Below, one piece after another: positions 1 through 12,522 of a DNA stretch of 64,000 bases; positions within the stretch are counted from its first letter, which is position 1, and each line of letters begins with the position of its first letter. Below the pieces are notes generated by a model. It saw only the letters and a list, made by a program, of their open reading frames with translations, did no database searches and had not been told where the DNA came from. The translations under genes were made by a program, and so were the position numbers. The stretch is from NCBI GenBank assembly GCA_023014365.1, contig JAEBUN010000004.1, positions 744,001 to 808,000 on the forward strand, written 5' to 3'. Source of the DNA: Lepiota brunneoincarnata. Its lineage: Eukaryota; Basidiomycota; Agaricomycetes; Agaricales; Agaricaceae.

Positions 1-68
1 GAGAATTTCTTGGATTGTAGTCCCGGTCACCGTCCAGTTACCTTGGTATTGAAACTAAGGAGGGGGAG

Positions 69-3000
69 ATGGCCCGTGTTTTACCATCGTCGCTGACCCC
101 GCACGTCTGCATTCTCCCCTCCCCAGATCTCTCAGAGCTCCTCGAATCTTCGTCACTACCTCCACTACCAGAAATTCTACAGTCCTTCTCGCCCCTACCC
201 CAAGGTTCTGAATCATGCTCATTCGCAGAGGTGGCTAGAAATTAACGTCATCCCATTTCTTGGTTATAGTGACTACTCGAACGACAACATGGACTTCAGT
301 ACCACATGCAACCTTCGCCTTGCGTTTCTCGGACCTGGTCGAAATAGAAGACGCATGTAGAGAAGACGAAGAGCGAAAGGCGATGCGTGTGATCGATTGG
401 GTTTCCGGAAGAATTGCCAAGAGGTGTGCGAGGTGGGTAAGCGAGGTAGAGGCAGTCGAGGGAAAGGGGGAGGAGAAAAGCGGGTGGAGGACACCCTGGT
501 GGGATGAGGTGAGGAGGTGTGCGGAGGGAGATCATGTTCCTTTCAAGCATGAGGGATGGAATCACCCTGTCTCCGGTAAGTCCTAGTTGGTATCTCATCA
601 TGAGCTGGGCAGGTGCTCAAGGTCGGATGGTGTAGTTATTCTGGCTGCTTCGACTACTGCGCCGAATCCCTTGCAGGCTATCGCTGCCCTTCATGCTAGA
701 CCATTACAATTTCCACCTTGGGTCGATCCCAATTGCCTGAAGTATACCTTGATTATCCACCCACAGAATTCACCTTTATCTGATGAAGAGTGAGTAGCTC
801 TTAATGGGTCTCACGTACGCTCTTAAGTTCGTTCTTTCTCTAGGGCTACCGCTCTGTTTAATGCTGTCACGAAACAATTCGGTCTGGATGTATACCTACT
901 ATCCCTCACCCTTCCATCGCCCCCACCGCCCCCGATCCCAGTCCCGCCGCCTATAGCCCGCCTACCTCGCCCATCCATTCCAGAGTCACCGCCGATGATG
1001 CGTAACGCTGCCAAAAGGAACAGTGCGAATGGATCTGTCAACGTATCATCGGATGCCGTCTTCCCCAATTCTTTGAGGCTGTTGCAGGATGATATCCAGG
1101 AGACCTCCAAGTTCGCGAGGAAGTTTGTCGTCGGATGTCTAATACCATGGATGGAGAGGAATGTACTGGAATGGAGTGAAGCTGTAGGTCTAGGTCTTAC
1201 TCTAGCAACCATTGTGCTAAAAGGGCAGAGTAGTTTACGAGTAATCGCCGCCTTCCTTCGCGATTGTTTTCATCTACGAGAAAGCTCTTTGGAACTCCTT
1301 CACCGTCGCCAGCGCCAGCACATCATCCTTCCTCGCCTGTGGTAACCTTGCCCAGATCGTCTACATCATCGATCACTGGAACAAATGCTTCCTCACCTCC
1401 GTCCCGGCAACGACGTTTGGCGGAATTTGCGACGATCCTCGGAGATTACAAACTCGCCGTTACGGTTTGGGAATCTTTAAGGAAAGAATCAAAAGGCGGC
1501 TCAGTACGTTGTCCATGGCTCTGAAATCATTCAACTCGATGACGCAGGACCCAGTCAATCTAGGATATTTTGCCAATCCTCCTCTCGCCTTCCCCCGCTC
1601 TTTCTCTGTATGCATCAAATTCACTAGCGAGTTTAAATTCTAGAAATGATATGCCGCCACAAGCTCAAGTACAGGCTTTACTTCATGCGGTGAGGTGGGA
1701 GGCTGGAAGCACACCTCAAGACTTCTTGAGCGATATGATGGAGGGTGAGCGATGGTTGGTTTGGGCTGCAGGGAATGTGTGTTTCTCCTTCACTGCCAAC
1801 AGGCGCTTGCTGATGTCCCAGGGGGTTAAACACAGTCAGAGGAGGTGCCGGCTGCTATGTTGATTGCTCATGCTGCATACCTGACGTCCAAGAAGGGATC
1901 GAGGCGTAGAGCTGCTTATTGGTATGCCGTAGCTGCCAGTAGACTAGAGAAGTGTGGTATTGTGAGTGTTGCTCCAGTCCATCATCCCACGCATTCCTAA
2001 GCGATCATCTCTAGAAACCGTTGACAATGCACTTCTTGCGCAAGGCGCAGGAGCTCTACAGATTCAGATCATCGAAGGAGCTTTCACCGTCGTTTTGGTT
2101 GGCAGAAGGGAAGGAAGTCGGTGAGCGCCCATGGTTTGACACTGTCATGGCCGGAATAGAGCATCCGCTAGGTTGGTCCGACTACCTTTCCGCAAAAAAA
2201 GGGAAGGGCCAAATCTGATATCACTGAGTAATTTAGGCCGGTTGTTGTATACTACGGGGGATGTGTTGTCTGCTGTCAAGCTCTTTCTTGGTTTGCTGCG
2301 TGGTTCCGATGCACCTGGGATTTATGGTGCCCCTGAAGAAGAGACTAAACAGCCGAGCAGAGACAAGCTTACTCTTGATGATTTTCGTGTAGCCTTTGGG
2401 GTACGCATTTTTTTACTTATCGTCCGTAGCCCAAGCTGAATATTGTCAGCATTTGAAAGCCACGCAACCTGAAAAAGTAGTCAAGGCAGAATTGAAATTA
2501 CCTCTCAGGTTCTGTCAAGTGAAACGGTCGAGATTGCGATTCGTGGATGATAGTTTATCTAAAGATACTCCTCTTTGGGAGAAACGTGCTGAGGATTGGG
2601 GAGGGTTTTGGAGATCTCGAGGTGGGAAAGAGGGGTTTGCGGAGAGTGGGGATACCATTGTTGGAGGTTCGTTGTTATGGTTTCTTAAACCGTCTTGAGG
2701 CACTGACGCTACGACTGGTAGAGACGTTCTGGGTTGACCTTGCTTTGCAAAATTCGTTGGATGCAGAAGTGAATTTGTCGGATTTAACGCTGGTCGTGGA
2801 AGATGCGAGTTCATCTCAATCATTTGTGGATGTCAATACCACTGAGGATGTTGTATTGGGTCCCGGGGAATTACGCGTTGTGGGTATTACTACTTGACAT
2901 AGAGACAACAGGTTCATCTCTGCCATCCAGGTTTCCATCTCAGTTACAGTTCGACGCTCCGGGACCTTCACCATTTCCCAGGCCAAATACAATTTCCTCT

Positions 3001-5140
3001 CCCTTCTCCCCTCGACTGAACCCCTCTCCACTCGAGGCCGAAGGCTCAACGCCACCCCTGCTCAACGACAACGGCCAGCGTACGCCCCGGATGTGTTCAT
3101 GAAAGTCAACGTAACCGAAGGGACCCATAAACTCGGTGTCAGCTTCGTGGAAAACAGCAAGGCGAGCCTGCTGCAGGGTGAAAATCGGGTCATGAATCTA
3201 TGGCTATCGAATATGGGTGCCAGGCCTATACGTGAAATTTGGATGGTTCCAGATCCAGGGGATGAGATTTGGGTCGGTGATCGCGTCGAGGGACCTGAGG
3301 AAGATAGTGAAGGGGGCAGCGGTGCAGGGTTCGAAGCTATCACATCGTCGAATTCGCTGTCACCCCCAACACCTTTGAAGATTCCAATCCCTGATGGCGT
3401 TCTTGAGGCAGAAGAGGGTATGAATCTCCCGTTAACTTTGCACGTGGAGAAACCGGGCTGGAAGGAGGTTTGTTTGCTCTTTGTATATCGGGAGGTGGGC
3501 AATCACTTTACTGGCTTGTAGGCTGTCATCCTGAGGGTGTGTTGTAGGATGGATTTGATGCCTTTCATACGGCACGGGTGTCACGAACCGTTGATGTGCA
3601 TCCACTCTTCTACCTCACGTCAACCGCCAAGCCGGATCGGTCATCTGATGGTCAGCTTGTTGTGATTGTTTCCCTGAGGAACCTATCTAGTTCCGTAGTT
3701 CAGCTGACCCAACTATCGACACTTAGTCCTTTATGGAGTGGCTCACCGGTGGCAGAGGGCTCGTTGTGTGTACAATGCTGCTGGTTTCTCTGTTCAAAAC
3801 TAATTTATGGAATACAGGCCTTCGCTTCCCCCGGCTCAATGTTCCAATATTGTGCTGAAAGCTAAGCGGTGGACAAATGGACAAGGCTCCCATGAAACTA
3901 CAGCGTTTGTGAAAGACAAACTTAATGACACATTGAACGGACGTCCTGTGAAGAAGACGAGCCCTCCACCTATAGACTTGTGCTGTAGCCATGTCGCAGA
4001 GGTATATTCATGTCCTTCAGCGGCGGGTCTCTCCGTGTTGATTAGTTTTCACCCAGTCATCAAGCGCAAGAAAAACGACCAAGCAGGAGACGATGATCAC
4101 ATTTATTCATGGCAGCCGACGCAACTTTGTCTCCAGACACATTTCCGATGCTCACCCACATATTCCCACTGTAACACACCCATACATCTTTCCGCTCTAT
4201 AATCCCACCTCCTTCGACATCATCCTCTTCTGGGAACTCGCCTCCACCTCTGTCGCATCTGCTGTGTTGCCCTCACCCTCTGAGTCCCTTGCCTTCTCCG
4301 ACTCTCGTTTCTCTCGTTCCCCGCGCCGTCGTTCGGGCCATGTCACCATCCACGGCCTCACCCTCGGAGCAACACACGCGCCATTACAGAGTATCATCGA
4401 GGAGGTCGAGAATGCCAAGGTCAAGAGGAGTATGTATGCGGAGACTGTGAAGGAGAATATTGAGGTGCTCGGGGCGATTAGAGGGTGCGAGTGGAACATG
4501 GAGATGAATCCGCTTGACGTAGTTGTGCAGGGTATGGGAGAGGTCGCGCATGATTTCTCCGCAGGGTAAGTTTTTGGCTTTTGACTTTTGGTTCTTCGTG
4601 GTTCTTTTCGCTTGATGTTCTTGCCCTTTGCTTCTTGTGCCACCCTCTTGGCGTTGACTGATCGGAGTTGGATGTCACACAGACCCTGTCGGATGTCTGT
4701 TGTCTTTATTATTAGGAACTATTCGCTAACACACGAAGCGGGATTTATGCTCAAGGTGGGCGGCGCAACACACTCGCCGTCTGTAACCTCGTACGTAGAT
4801 GATATATTTCCTCTGAGGACATCAGGATCTTGACAGAACCTTTTGCAGACGGGTGCTACCGCCTCCCTACACCGGCCGGCTCAGTTTCCGAGGCACGATT
4901 CCACCATCCGGATCACTTGCACTGCACCCAAAGATGTGGATTACTCGTCCAGGGACGTACAGTCTTGACGGGTGGAGGTTAGTCACTGAGGTATATGAAA
5001 ATGATAGTGCAGCACAGCCCGAATCCACAACATACACTTTGGCCTCCAAACCGCGGAAAATTCGCCATCGGTACTCTCAGGAACGACCGGTATCAGATCG
5101 GACATTCTTTGTGATCCGAGACGCTTCTCGTGCACCGTAG
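69..5140 (+). CDS. TRS85: TRAPP III complex subunit Trs85 / TRAPPC8
   Basis: Trs85 is the subunit that defines TRAPP III, the Ypt1/Rab1 exchange complex acting in autophagy and early secretory traffic. The N-terminus reads MARVLPSSLTPHVCILPSPD. A 65-nt intron at 205-269 joins it to VTTRTTTWTSVPHATFALRF, a pattern typical of basidiomycete Trs85. Further on are the FARKFVVGCLIPWMER segment, the RRLAEFATILGDYKLAV tetratricopeptide-like stretch near 1420, an alpha-solenoid middle, and a C-terminal beta-sandwich (VLPPPYTGRLSFRGT, WITRPGTYSLDGW). Many short introns interrupt the gene. I estimate about 1,300-1,450 residues. The ATG at 69 is the first in frame, but only 68 bases of upstream sequence are available, so a further 5' exon cannot be excluded. 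It converges with the PMP22-type gene 150 nt away. The family call is firm; internal splice sites are approximate. Confidence 0.85.
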
Positions 5141-5293
5141 ACGATATATAGATGATGTGCTCATGCACAAGAAATGTTTATAAGTGAGATTGTATTCGAT
5201 CATCAACGAAAGTAACAGCGAGCGTCAGCTTTCCATGTCTCCAAAAGGTCCCAAGGCATAAGTAAGGCGGGGAGAGGTTGATTGACTGAAGCC

Positions 5294-6269
5294 TTAGGAA
5301 GAAGCATCCTTCCGATTCTCGGCGTCTCTCTTCTCCTTTTCGGCTTTCTTGAGCGCCGCAAGACGGATCTGCTTGACTCGGGTATTGAAGTATGTCTATA
5401 TATGAAGCATGAGATGGGGTATTTTGGGTGATGTGTATAATGTCCATACCCCAAGAACGAATTGGACGGCATTGAAAAACGGCACCCAGAGCTGCAAAGT
5501 TGCGGGTGAGTTGTAGACATTTCTCGCCAACAGGTGAAATTCTCAAAGCAAAGGACCCACCTCGACAGGAATGTATTTTTGTGCGATGAAGAACGAGATG
5601 GGGGAAACGGTCCAGGAGACCTTGTTGCAAAATCAGTCAACGCCGTCGAGTCACGGGAAAAGGTGCGATCCGCATACCCGAATGACAGAAAAGAAACCGG
5701 ATTTCACGGTTTTGATGACTTCATCAACAGACTTGGCCCCGTTGATAATGGCCATAGAGGCAAGGTAGGCTACCCAGTGACGCAGATAAATAAAATTGCA
5801 CGATCCATGGAGAGAAAACGATTGACCCACCTGATGCTTGAATGGGCGAAACCAACAAATTACTCGCCACAATCTGGCCAACCTTTGCCGCAGTGCTCGT
5901 TTTCCCTGCGAAAGCCTTCTGCAGCAGCCCAACGAGTAAATGGCTCAAGGGGGCCGACACGCAGAAACCGTAGAGGCCCATCTTGACGGCGCGACTGTTG
6001 ATGTGGGCACGCGAGAGTGCGGCAGCGACAAAAGGTGCATCAGGAGAGACTTTGGGCGGGGGGACGCGTGCAATGTTGCTGCCCAGGACCTCTTGCAGGA
6101 AACAGAAAGTCGCTATAAGGGGGTCGTTGGTTGGGGGGGGGGGGGGGTTGGATTGTTATTTGGGCGTACCAGTAGTGAAGGCCTTGGTGCGCAAGGGATG
6201 CCGGGCGAGCTGAGATAGATACCTGACGAGGAGAGGATGGGGTACTGCCTTGACTGGTGCAGAGCTCAT
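5294..6269 (-). CDS. Mpv17/PMP22 family integral membrane protein
   Basis: This is a small four-helix-type membrane protein of the Mpv17/PMP22 family, found in peroxisomal or inner mitochondrial membranes and thought to form channels. The start MSSAPVKAVPHPLLVRYLSQ leads into LARHPLRTKAFTT. After an intron come FCFLQEVLGSNIARVPPPK, the helix GLYGFCVSAPLSHLLVGLLQ, then ASNLLVSPIQ, ASMAIINGAKSVDEVIKTVK and the family signature area SFFIAQKYIPVELWVPFFN. It ends with a basic tail FNTRVKQIRLAALKKAEKEK. The order of segments and the basic tail resemble the peroxisomal PMP22 branch more than Sym1, but location is inferred. The first intron contains a run of 15 C on the coding strand. The gene lies 178 nt downstream of the YHM2 stop on the same strand. 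Confidence 0.82.
6133..6147 (+). repeat. Homopolymer run of 15 G inside an intron
   Basis: Fifteen consecutive G on the plus strand (C15 in the sense of the PMP22-type gene) lie in its first intron, between the donor after the ACTACTG exon end and the acceptor before CGACTTTCTG. Runs this long are unstable and often miscounted by sequencers. They do not affect the coding sequence here. Confidence 0.9.
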
Positions 6270-6447
6270 ATTGTCGGTGCAAAGGTGTGAACGTGGGACT
6301 TGTGGTTACCGAAGCCGGCAACCGGTTACACATATCCGGGTAACATTCATCGACGGGATACACTAAGTTACTCTATGAAATACGATTAAAGATAGCCACC
6401 GCATGTTCTATCAGTAGGACAAGTCCCTAATTATTTCGACTTCCCCT

Positions 6448-7951
6448 TCACCCTGCACGCGTAGCTTGGTCAGAACCAGACCCCTGACGGACGGAGGAAA
6501 AGACACACCATTCTTTGACATAGTCTGCTAGTGACACCATGCAAATGGTCTGCCAGACACCAAGGCCGATACGGGGTGTTACACCACGGTAAAGGCCTTT
6601 CATGCCATTTTCCCTATAGATATACCTGAGCGTGCTCAAAATTGTCAATTTCTCAGGGCGATTTGCAGTCGCAGCGCCCTTGGCCATCGATTGCATCTGA
6701 AATTCAAAAGAATTAATTGGACGAACGAACATAGAAGCACAAGAACAAACTTCAACGCGGATGACTTCGATCGGCTGGTTCCATGTCGCCAAAGCACCAC
6801 CAACAGTCGAAGCAAAGATCTTATCAACGGCGCTAAGACTATCGGTCTCGCCCTTGCCACGGACTTTGCGAATCAAGGATTCGGCTAGACGGGCGAAGCC
6901 CATGCTGTGATAGCCCGTTCGGCCTCTAGCAGGTTGCAGCTACAGGAGAAACTGTCTTACCGAGAGCCCCAGTTCGTGCACTGACGAACAGCCACGGCAT
7001 TCACGCCCTTGTTAACACCAGCAATACCCTCGCGGCGGTAGATGTCCATGAAGACAGCCCATGTTGACGGGGGCTTGGCACCGGAAGCGACAGTCTTTCC
7101 ACGAGTGATTTCAACCGTTTTCATACATGTCGTAAAACCTGATGTCCCGTCATCAGTACAAGTTGCCAGCACATCATTCCATCAATGGAAGGTGAAGATT
7201 TAGTCCGCTCAGAAGACAGACACGAGTTTTTAAAAACCTCTCGACGGGAAGGATGGCGTGACTCACCCATAGTGGCATAAGCTTGAGCGACACCACCAGT
7301 CATGCCACCGAGCAAACCAGCAACACCAGGGTTAATGCCGGCAGCAAGGGAGGCCGTTTCGACCTCCGAGGCGGTGAACACGAGCACAGCTCCCTTGGTT
7401 GAAGCCTCGATCCATGCCTGCGACACGAACTTTCAGTGCGTGGTATTGTAAAAGCATCAATGCCAGTAACTGACCCATGGAATCAAACCCTGATAAAAGC
7501 CGGCAACACCACCACGCGACCAGACAATCTTGCAAGCCTGCCACATTGTCTGGGACCGATTGGCAGCCATCTGGGTTTTCAAGACCTCCAAGGGTTGACC
7601 AAGTGTCGTGACCTGCACAGGCGGACGTCCAGTTACAACGCCATCCCAGGTTACACTATCCCAGAGAAATACTCGCCTCCTGTAAATGAACCGTTAGTCG
7701 CGTGATTTCTGATATTTTATGTTGTTTGGGGTGTCACTCACAAACTAAGCACACGACGATGCACGAGTCACAACGCGTAGCACGTCAGAACATGCGCGTG
7801 TATAGAGAAGAGAACCATACCATGTTCATGATACCACCTAGACGACCAATGAGGGATGAGCTGTCAACACATAATAAAATACAAGAAACTTACCAACGGC
7901 AATGTTGGACCAGCTGACACCTTTCTGACCAGGTTCTCTTTGGACACCCAT
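6448..7951 (-). CDS. YHM2: Mitochondrial citrate/2-oxoglutarate carrier Yhm2
   Basis: Yhm2 is an inner-membrane carrier of the SLC25 family that exchanges citrate for 2-oxoglutarate; the yeast protein has also been linked to mitochondrial DNA. The ATG at 7951 begins [20 protein letters not shown]. The exons then give [73 protein letters not shown] and [11 protein letters not shown]. The last exon pair reads [14 protein letters not shown] joined to [19 protein letters not shown], then [18 protein letters not shown] and [19 protein letters not shown]. Three carrier repeats are visible, with altered P-x-[DE] signatures (QPLEV, QPIEV) as known for Yhm2. One intron lies between RVE and MQSM (roughly 6698-6751). 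The fit in length and sequence to Yhm2 is strong. Confidence 0.93.
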
Positions 7952-8987
7952 AATGAGCGAGACACAGGGAGAGAAGTGGAAAGGGGAGGGAGTGGGGGTA
8001 GGAGGAAGGAGAAGTGCTGGCGTGTTAAACCCGCAGAAAAGGGACGACAGGGGACCAAAAGTAGCCAAATATTGTCCACCGCCACGATCGGACTTGACCC
8101 TTGATCCCGCCAATCACACCATGCTTTCTTTGGCCCCTCCCCATTCTTCCCCTCCGTGCCCTATCATCTCGACATTTCTCCTTATCTTCTGCACTCAATT
8201 GTATAATGTCCTTACAGTTGTTTCTGTCTTTCTCGTTGCGCACTCGTCGACCCACTACTGCATCGTTCTGCACTCTTTTACGTGGGGCCGTCTACCTAGG
8301 TCGCGTATGTTTCTCACTCCGGTACGCGTCGCTCCAGCGCGGGAACCGGAGGTCAACCACTCATCTCTGTTCCGCGACATGCGCCAGCGGACGAAACGGA
8401 ACCGGATAATCATACATCAAACAGTTTCATTGTACGATCAATACGGGTTCATTGTAGAGGGTATGTGGATTTCGTCAAGCAAATTAGAAAGAAAATAAGA
8501 AACGCAAGGGATCCGTGATGTGGTATATGAAGAATAAAGAACCGTACTACTTACACAAATAAAGCTTAGACGATGACAAGGAAAAACGGGTTGTGGCGAA
8601 CTGGCCAGGGTAAAGAGGCGGGTAATCGGTGCAAAGTCGAGGTATGTCGTGAGTCGAGTCGAAAATAGTGAATGGAATATGTCGTCGTGTTTGACGGCTG
8701 GTTGGCACATGGTGCAACATGGGATTAACGTTCATGCTAGCCCGGCCTTTGCTAGCTTATCTGACAGAAGTTGATTGTCGTCGTTTAGTCTGTAACAAAA
8801 CATGTTTTAGGTCAATGATTCATCAAACACGTTGCAGGAGATGAACGAGAGCAAATGGGAATCGTAATGTGAAGATAAATGCATGTATGTAAGAATGGTA
8901 GTGCAAAGATCCAGATGCAATAAATAGCTGATGATCGGTATGCCAGATGCACGGAGCCCCGAAGCTCCAAAGCCAAAAAAAAAAGGT
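7952..8987. other. Intergenic region, no gene seen
   Basis: About 1 kb separates the YHM2 start from the stop of the coiled-coil gene, both on the minus strand. It should hold the YHM2 promoter and the coiled-coil gene's 3' untranslated region. The open reading frames present (up to about 180 codons, near 7953-8498) look low-complexity, lack recognisable motifs and overlap one another in several frames. I see no RNA gene or mobile element. A short A tract lies near 8976. Confidence 0.6.
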
Positions 8988-11900
8988 TTAGAAGAATCCA
9001 TAAATCAAAGCCAATGCGAGGAGCCCACCAATGCAGCTCTTAACTCTGAAAAATTTCACATACCTTGTCACTGTCTCCTGCGCCTCATCTTGTTCTTGTT
9101 CCAGATACTGGATCTCCATCGCCTTCCTCGATACCTCTTGCGTCAACTCTGCGATCTTATCCTGTGCGGCCTCCCACTGTTCTTTTATCTCTCTCATCGC
9201 CTTCTGATGTTGGGCATGCAGGTCCCCAATCTTCAGATTATGAGCCTCATGCAACTGCCGTAGCTGCCTCCTCTGTTACAGCAGGTGAGGCTGCATTCGA
9301 GGCTGTATGTCCATTGCCACTAGGCTTCGATGACGTCTTTAAGCTCTCCAATTCCGCCCTCGCAGTAGCCAGCTCTCCTTCCAAATCCGACAGTCTTATG
9401 GCAAGATCACCCTTCTCCTTGGCAATCGCAAGCACCTCCTCCTCATGTGCCGCCCGGAGCTTTGACACTTCCTCAGCCCGGGCTCTGGCAGCGTCCTCTA
9501 GATCTTTCGTGTGATGATCTGATATCTCGCTCATGGAGCTCTTCGTGAGGGTAAGCATTTCGGTCATGGCTGTCAGGTCATCCTTCGTATTCGATAACTC
9601 TTGTGTCAGTCTTGCGATCTCGGCCATGTGTTCTGGAGCGACTGCTTGGTGCGGCATTAACAGCATCACGAGTTTCATCCAACTGCTTCGCCAGAGTTCC
9701 CACCTCTCCCCGAGATGCATCAAGAGCCGCCTTGGCCTTGGCGAGATCATCTTGGGTTGCTTTGAGTTCCAGTTTCGTACTGTTGAGTTGCTTATTGAGC
9801 ATCTGGACCTCAGACTCGAGGGAGGATGCATGTTCGGCTTGGAGTTCGCTGAGCGTGACCTGGTTCGCGGCTTGGATTTGTTGCATGGTAGCATTCGATT
9901 CCGCGCGAAGTGCCTGCAGCTCTTGGGAATGCTTTTCTCCGGCTTCGTGCTAATTTGAACGTCAGTTATCGTAACCCTAGAAGTGCACGGAGAAACATAC
10001 TTTGGCATGTTCAAAGGCTTCCTGTAAAAGCCTTCCATGCTCATCCTTGACGGCCTGGACCTTCGCATTATATTGAGCTTCTTGACCCTAGGGTATGACC
10101 ATCAGCACCGAAGTATTCCTGTATATATATTTGCCGCTATCGTACCTCGAGTTGCGCAGTGAGAGTCGCGATCCTCTCCGTCAAATCATTTTGTATCATT
10201 ATGTACGCCCTCTCTACCTCCTTCAAGCTCGGTCCGATGAGCTTCCCCAGCATCAACTACAGCTTTCCTCGCGTTCTCCAGTTCTATGTTGGCAGTCTTC
10301 AAACTTCCTTCAGTCGCCTGCAATGTCCGCAACAACCTCGGAACGTTTCTCCTCCGCCGCAGCCAACTCTGCCCCGTGGCTCGTCCGCAATTCCTCGACA
10401 TAACTATGATGTTCCTTCTCGAGGGCTTCCTTTTCTTCAGCGGCTTTGGAGATTTCTCTTTCGGCCTCCGCAAGCTTGGCTTCAAGTCCCGTGATCTCAT
10501 TCTTCAAGCCGTCCCGCTCGTCCTCGAGGCTTTCCTGAGCCTCCTTTAACTCCAGAATTTCAATCTCGAGCTCTGAAACTTTGGTGGCTGTTTCCTCCCT
10601 CTCAGCCTTGAGAGCACTGACCTGAGATGTCAGGCTCTCAGCTTCCTGCACTTTACTTTCGAGTGCAGTGATTTTCGTCTGAGCCTCAGCCAAAGCCGAA
10701 ACATGTGCTTGCTTCAGCAGCTCAGTCCCTTGAGCGATGTTCTCCAAATCAGCACGAGCCTTGAGAAGGGCTTCGCGATCGACGGCAGCCACCGCCGCCG
10801 CATCGGCACTGGTGGTGTCGTGAGTGTCCTTGAGGGCTTCGAGGCTTTCCTTGGCGCTGGAGACTTCCCCAGTAAGGGTTTGGAATCTGTTCATTGAGTT
10901 TGGCAACGAGTTCACTTGATGATGTCGCTGCTGCCTTGGCAGTCTCGAGCTGGGATACTATTGGCAACTTATCAAGTGTAATTTTGATTGAACGCATACC
11001 TCCTCTTTCGAAGACCCAAGAGTGGACTTGAGCTCCTTATAATCAGCCTCTAGTCTGGCAAGGGTATCCTTCCTCTCCTGCAAGCGTCGATTCCAATGTT
11101 GCTCTCGAGCTCTCAAGCCCAACAACCTGAGTATTCCTGTCCTCAACTTCGGCCTGGACAGCACCAAGGGAGAGCTTAAGACTCTCAAGCTGCCCTTCTA
11201 ATTCAACGATAGCATCGTTCTTTGACTTGAGCTCCTCATTTGCCGTATTGAACTGCAATCTAGATTGAGAACCCCCCCTCCAATCCGGTTTTATTGGTAG
11301 GAGCTGCATACCTGGTTCCGGAGATCTTCCAACGCCTTGCCGCCGCCTTCCTTGAGTTCTTTGATGGACGAGATAGAACCAGGCCGTGTCGCTGTGGGCT
11401 TACTCAACGAAGATATCGTGCTAGACCGAACCGGCGCTCTAGAAGTAAGCCCTGATGTCGTTGAGGGTTTAGTTGTTGAAGAGAGACTGGGTCTTGGTGC
11501 GGGTTTCTTAACCGCCGCCTCTGACACGGGCGCTCGGGGTCGCGTAGTCGCGGACTTGAGTGACGAAACCGACCCTGAAGGAGAAATGACAGATGCGCGA
11601 GCAGCGGGGCCCTCCGCAACCGTTTTGCCGCTAGCAGAAGATGCGAGAGATGCTTTTGAAGTCGCTGCTGGCGCGAGGGAGGCGCGACGATTGGGCGTTG
11701 TAGGCGCTGCTGCACCGGAGGCGGAGGCTCGTGCGGATGCGGGTGTAGGTCTCGACATGCTGGTGGATTTCTTGAGAGGTGAAGTAGTGGTGGAGGTTGT
11801 TCCTGCCGGTTTGGAAGCTGCGCTGACAGTTGAGGTCGTTTTAGCCGTAGTTGTAACTGGCTTCGTAGTGGCAGAGTGCCCGAGTTAATGGTCAGTCACG

Positions 11901-12321
11901 TCACAAATCCTGAACGTACACGTTGGCTGCTCACCTTACTCGTGCCAGCAGCCTTGCCGGCACTAGTAGACATGCCTCCTCTCGTTCTGCTCGTGGCAGT
12001 CGCAGCAGTGGTTGCTTTCTTCACGGGCGCAGGCTTGGGTGATCCCGTCACCGGCGCCACCGGTTCTGCGGGATGAGCCTCGACTCCGTCAGATGAAATA
12101 TTAGCAGCGTCCTCGACTGGGGCGTGAGACTCTACGGCCGTCTGGACGACATCTAATTCATCAGCTACTTCGTCTTCCTGAGTCGATACCATAACTTTCA
12201 GAGATGGATCGCTTATTGACACCTCGTGTTCGTCATGAGGACTTGCAGCCCTATTTGATTCAGAGATGTCATCTTGATCTGCGAGGGAAGGCGAAGGTGT
12301 CTGCGCGTCCGTCGCGGTCAT
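8988..12321 (-). CDS. Long coiled-coil protein with Ser/Thr/Pro-rich head and hydrophobic C-terminus
   Basis: I do not recognise a named orthologue. The start MTATDAQTPSPSLADQDDIS (ATG at 12321) opens an acidic, Ala/Pro/Ser/Thr-rich head of about 300 residues, including MSRPTPASARASASGAAAPT and a basic SSLKSATTRPRAPVSE segment. From about 11290 down to 9080 the product is almost entirely heptad-like coil rich in E, K, L, A and Q, for example SLEALKDTHDTTSADAAAVA and LESKVQEAESLTSQVSALKA. The last residues are RYVKFFRVKSCIGGLLALAL then IYGFF and a stop, which looks like a short tail-anchor segment. This suggests a membrane-tethered or cytoskeletal coil, but that is inference. Several frame changes need introns. 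Those near 11080 and 9650 are ambiguous because more than one GT-AG interval restores the frame. Confidence 0.7.
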
Positions 12322-12522
12322 ATTCCGAGGGCGAGAAGTTAACCGCCGGGGCTGAGGATGACAAGCTGGAGGGGAAGTGGAGATTCAAACTCAAAACACA
12401 CTCTGAATTGCCGGCTTTTTCTGGACAACAACAGCACATCAACAAGGGACAACAGCTGCGGCGCGCCAACTCCAATTCGGTCACTCAGTGTCATAGCTGC
12501 CCACCTTGGGCTTCAGCGTAGT

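Noticed and set aside
7953..8498. 181-codon open frame on the plus strand
   Set aside because: Low-complexity, overlaps the YHM2 promoter and several other frames, and has no motif.
11337..11888. 183-codon plus-strand frame opposite the coiled-coil gene
   Set aside because: It is the antisense shadow of the Ala/Ser/Thr-rich head; the minus-strand reading continues into a long coil across introns.
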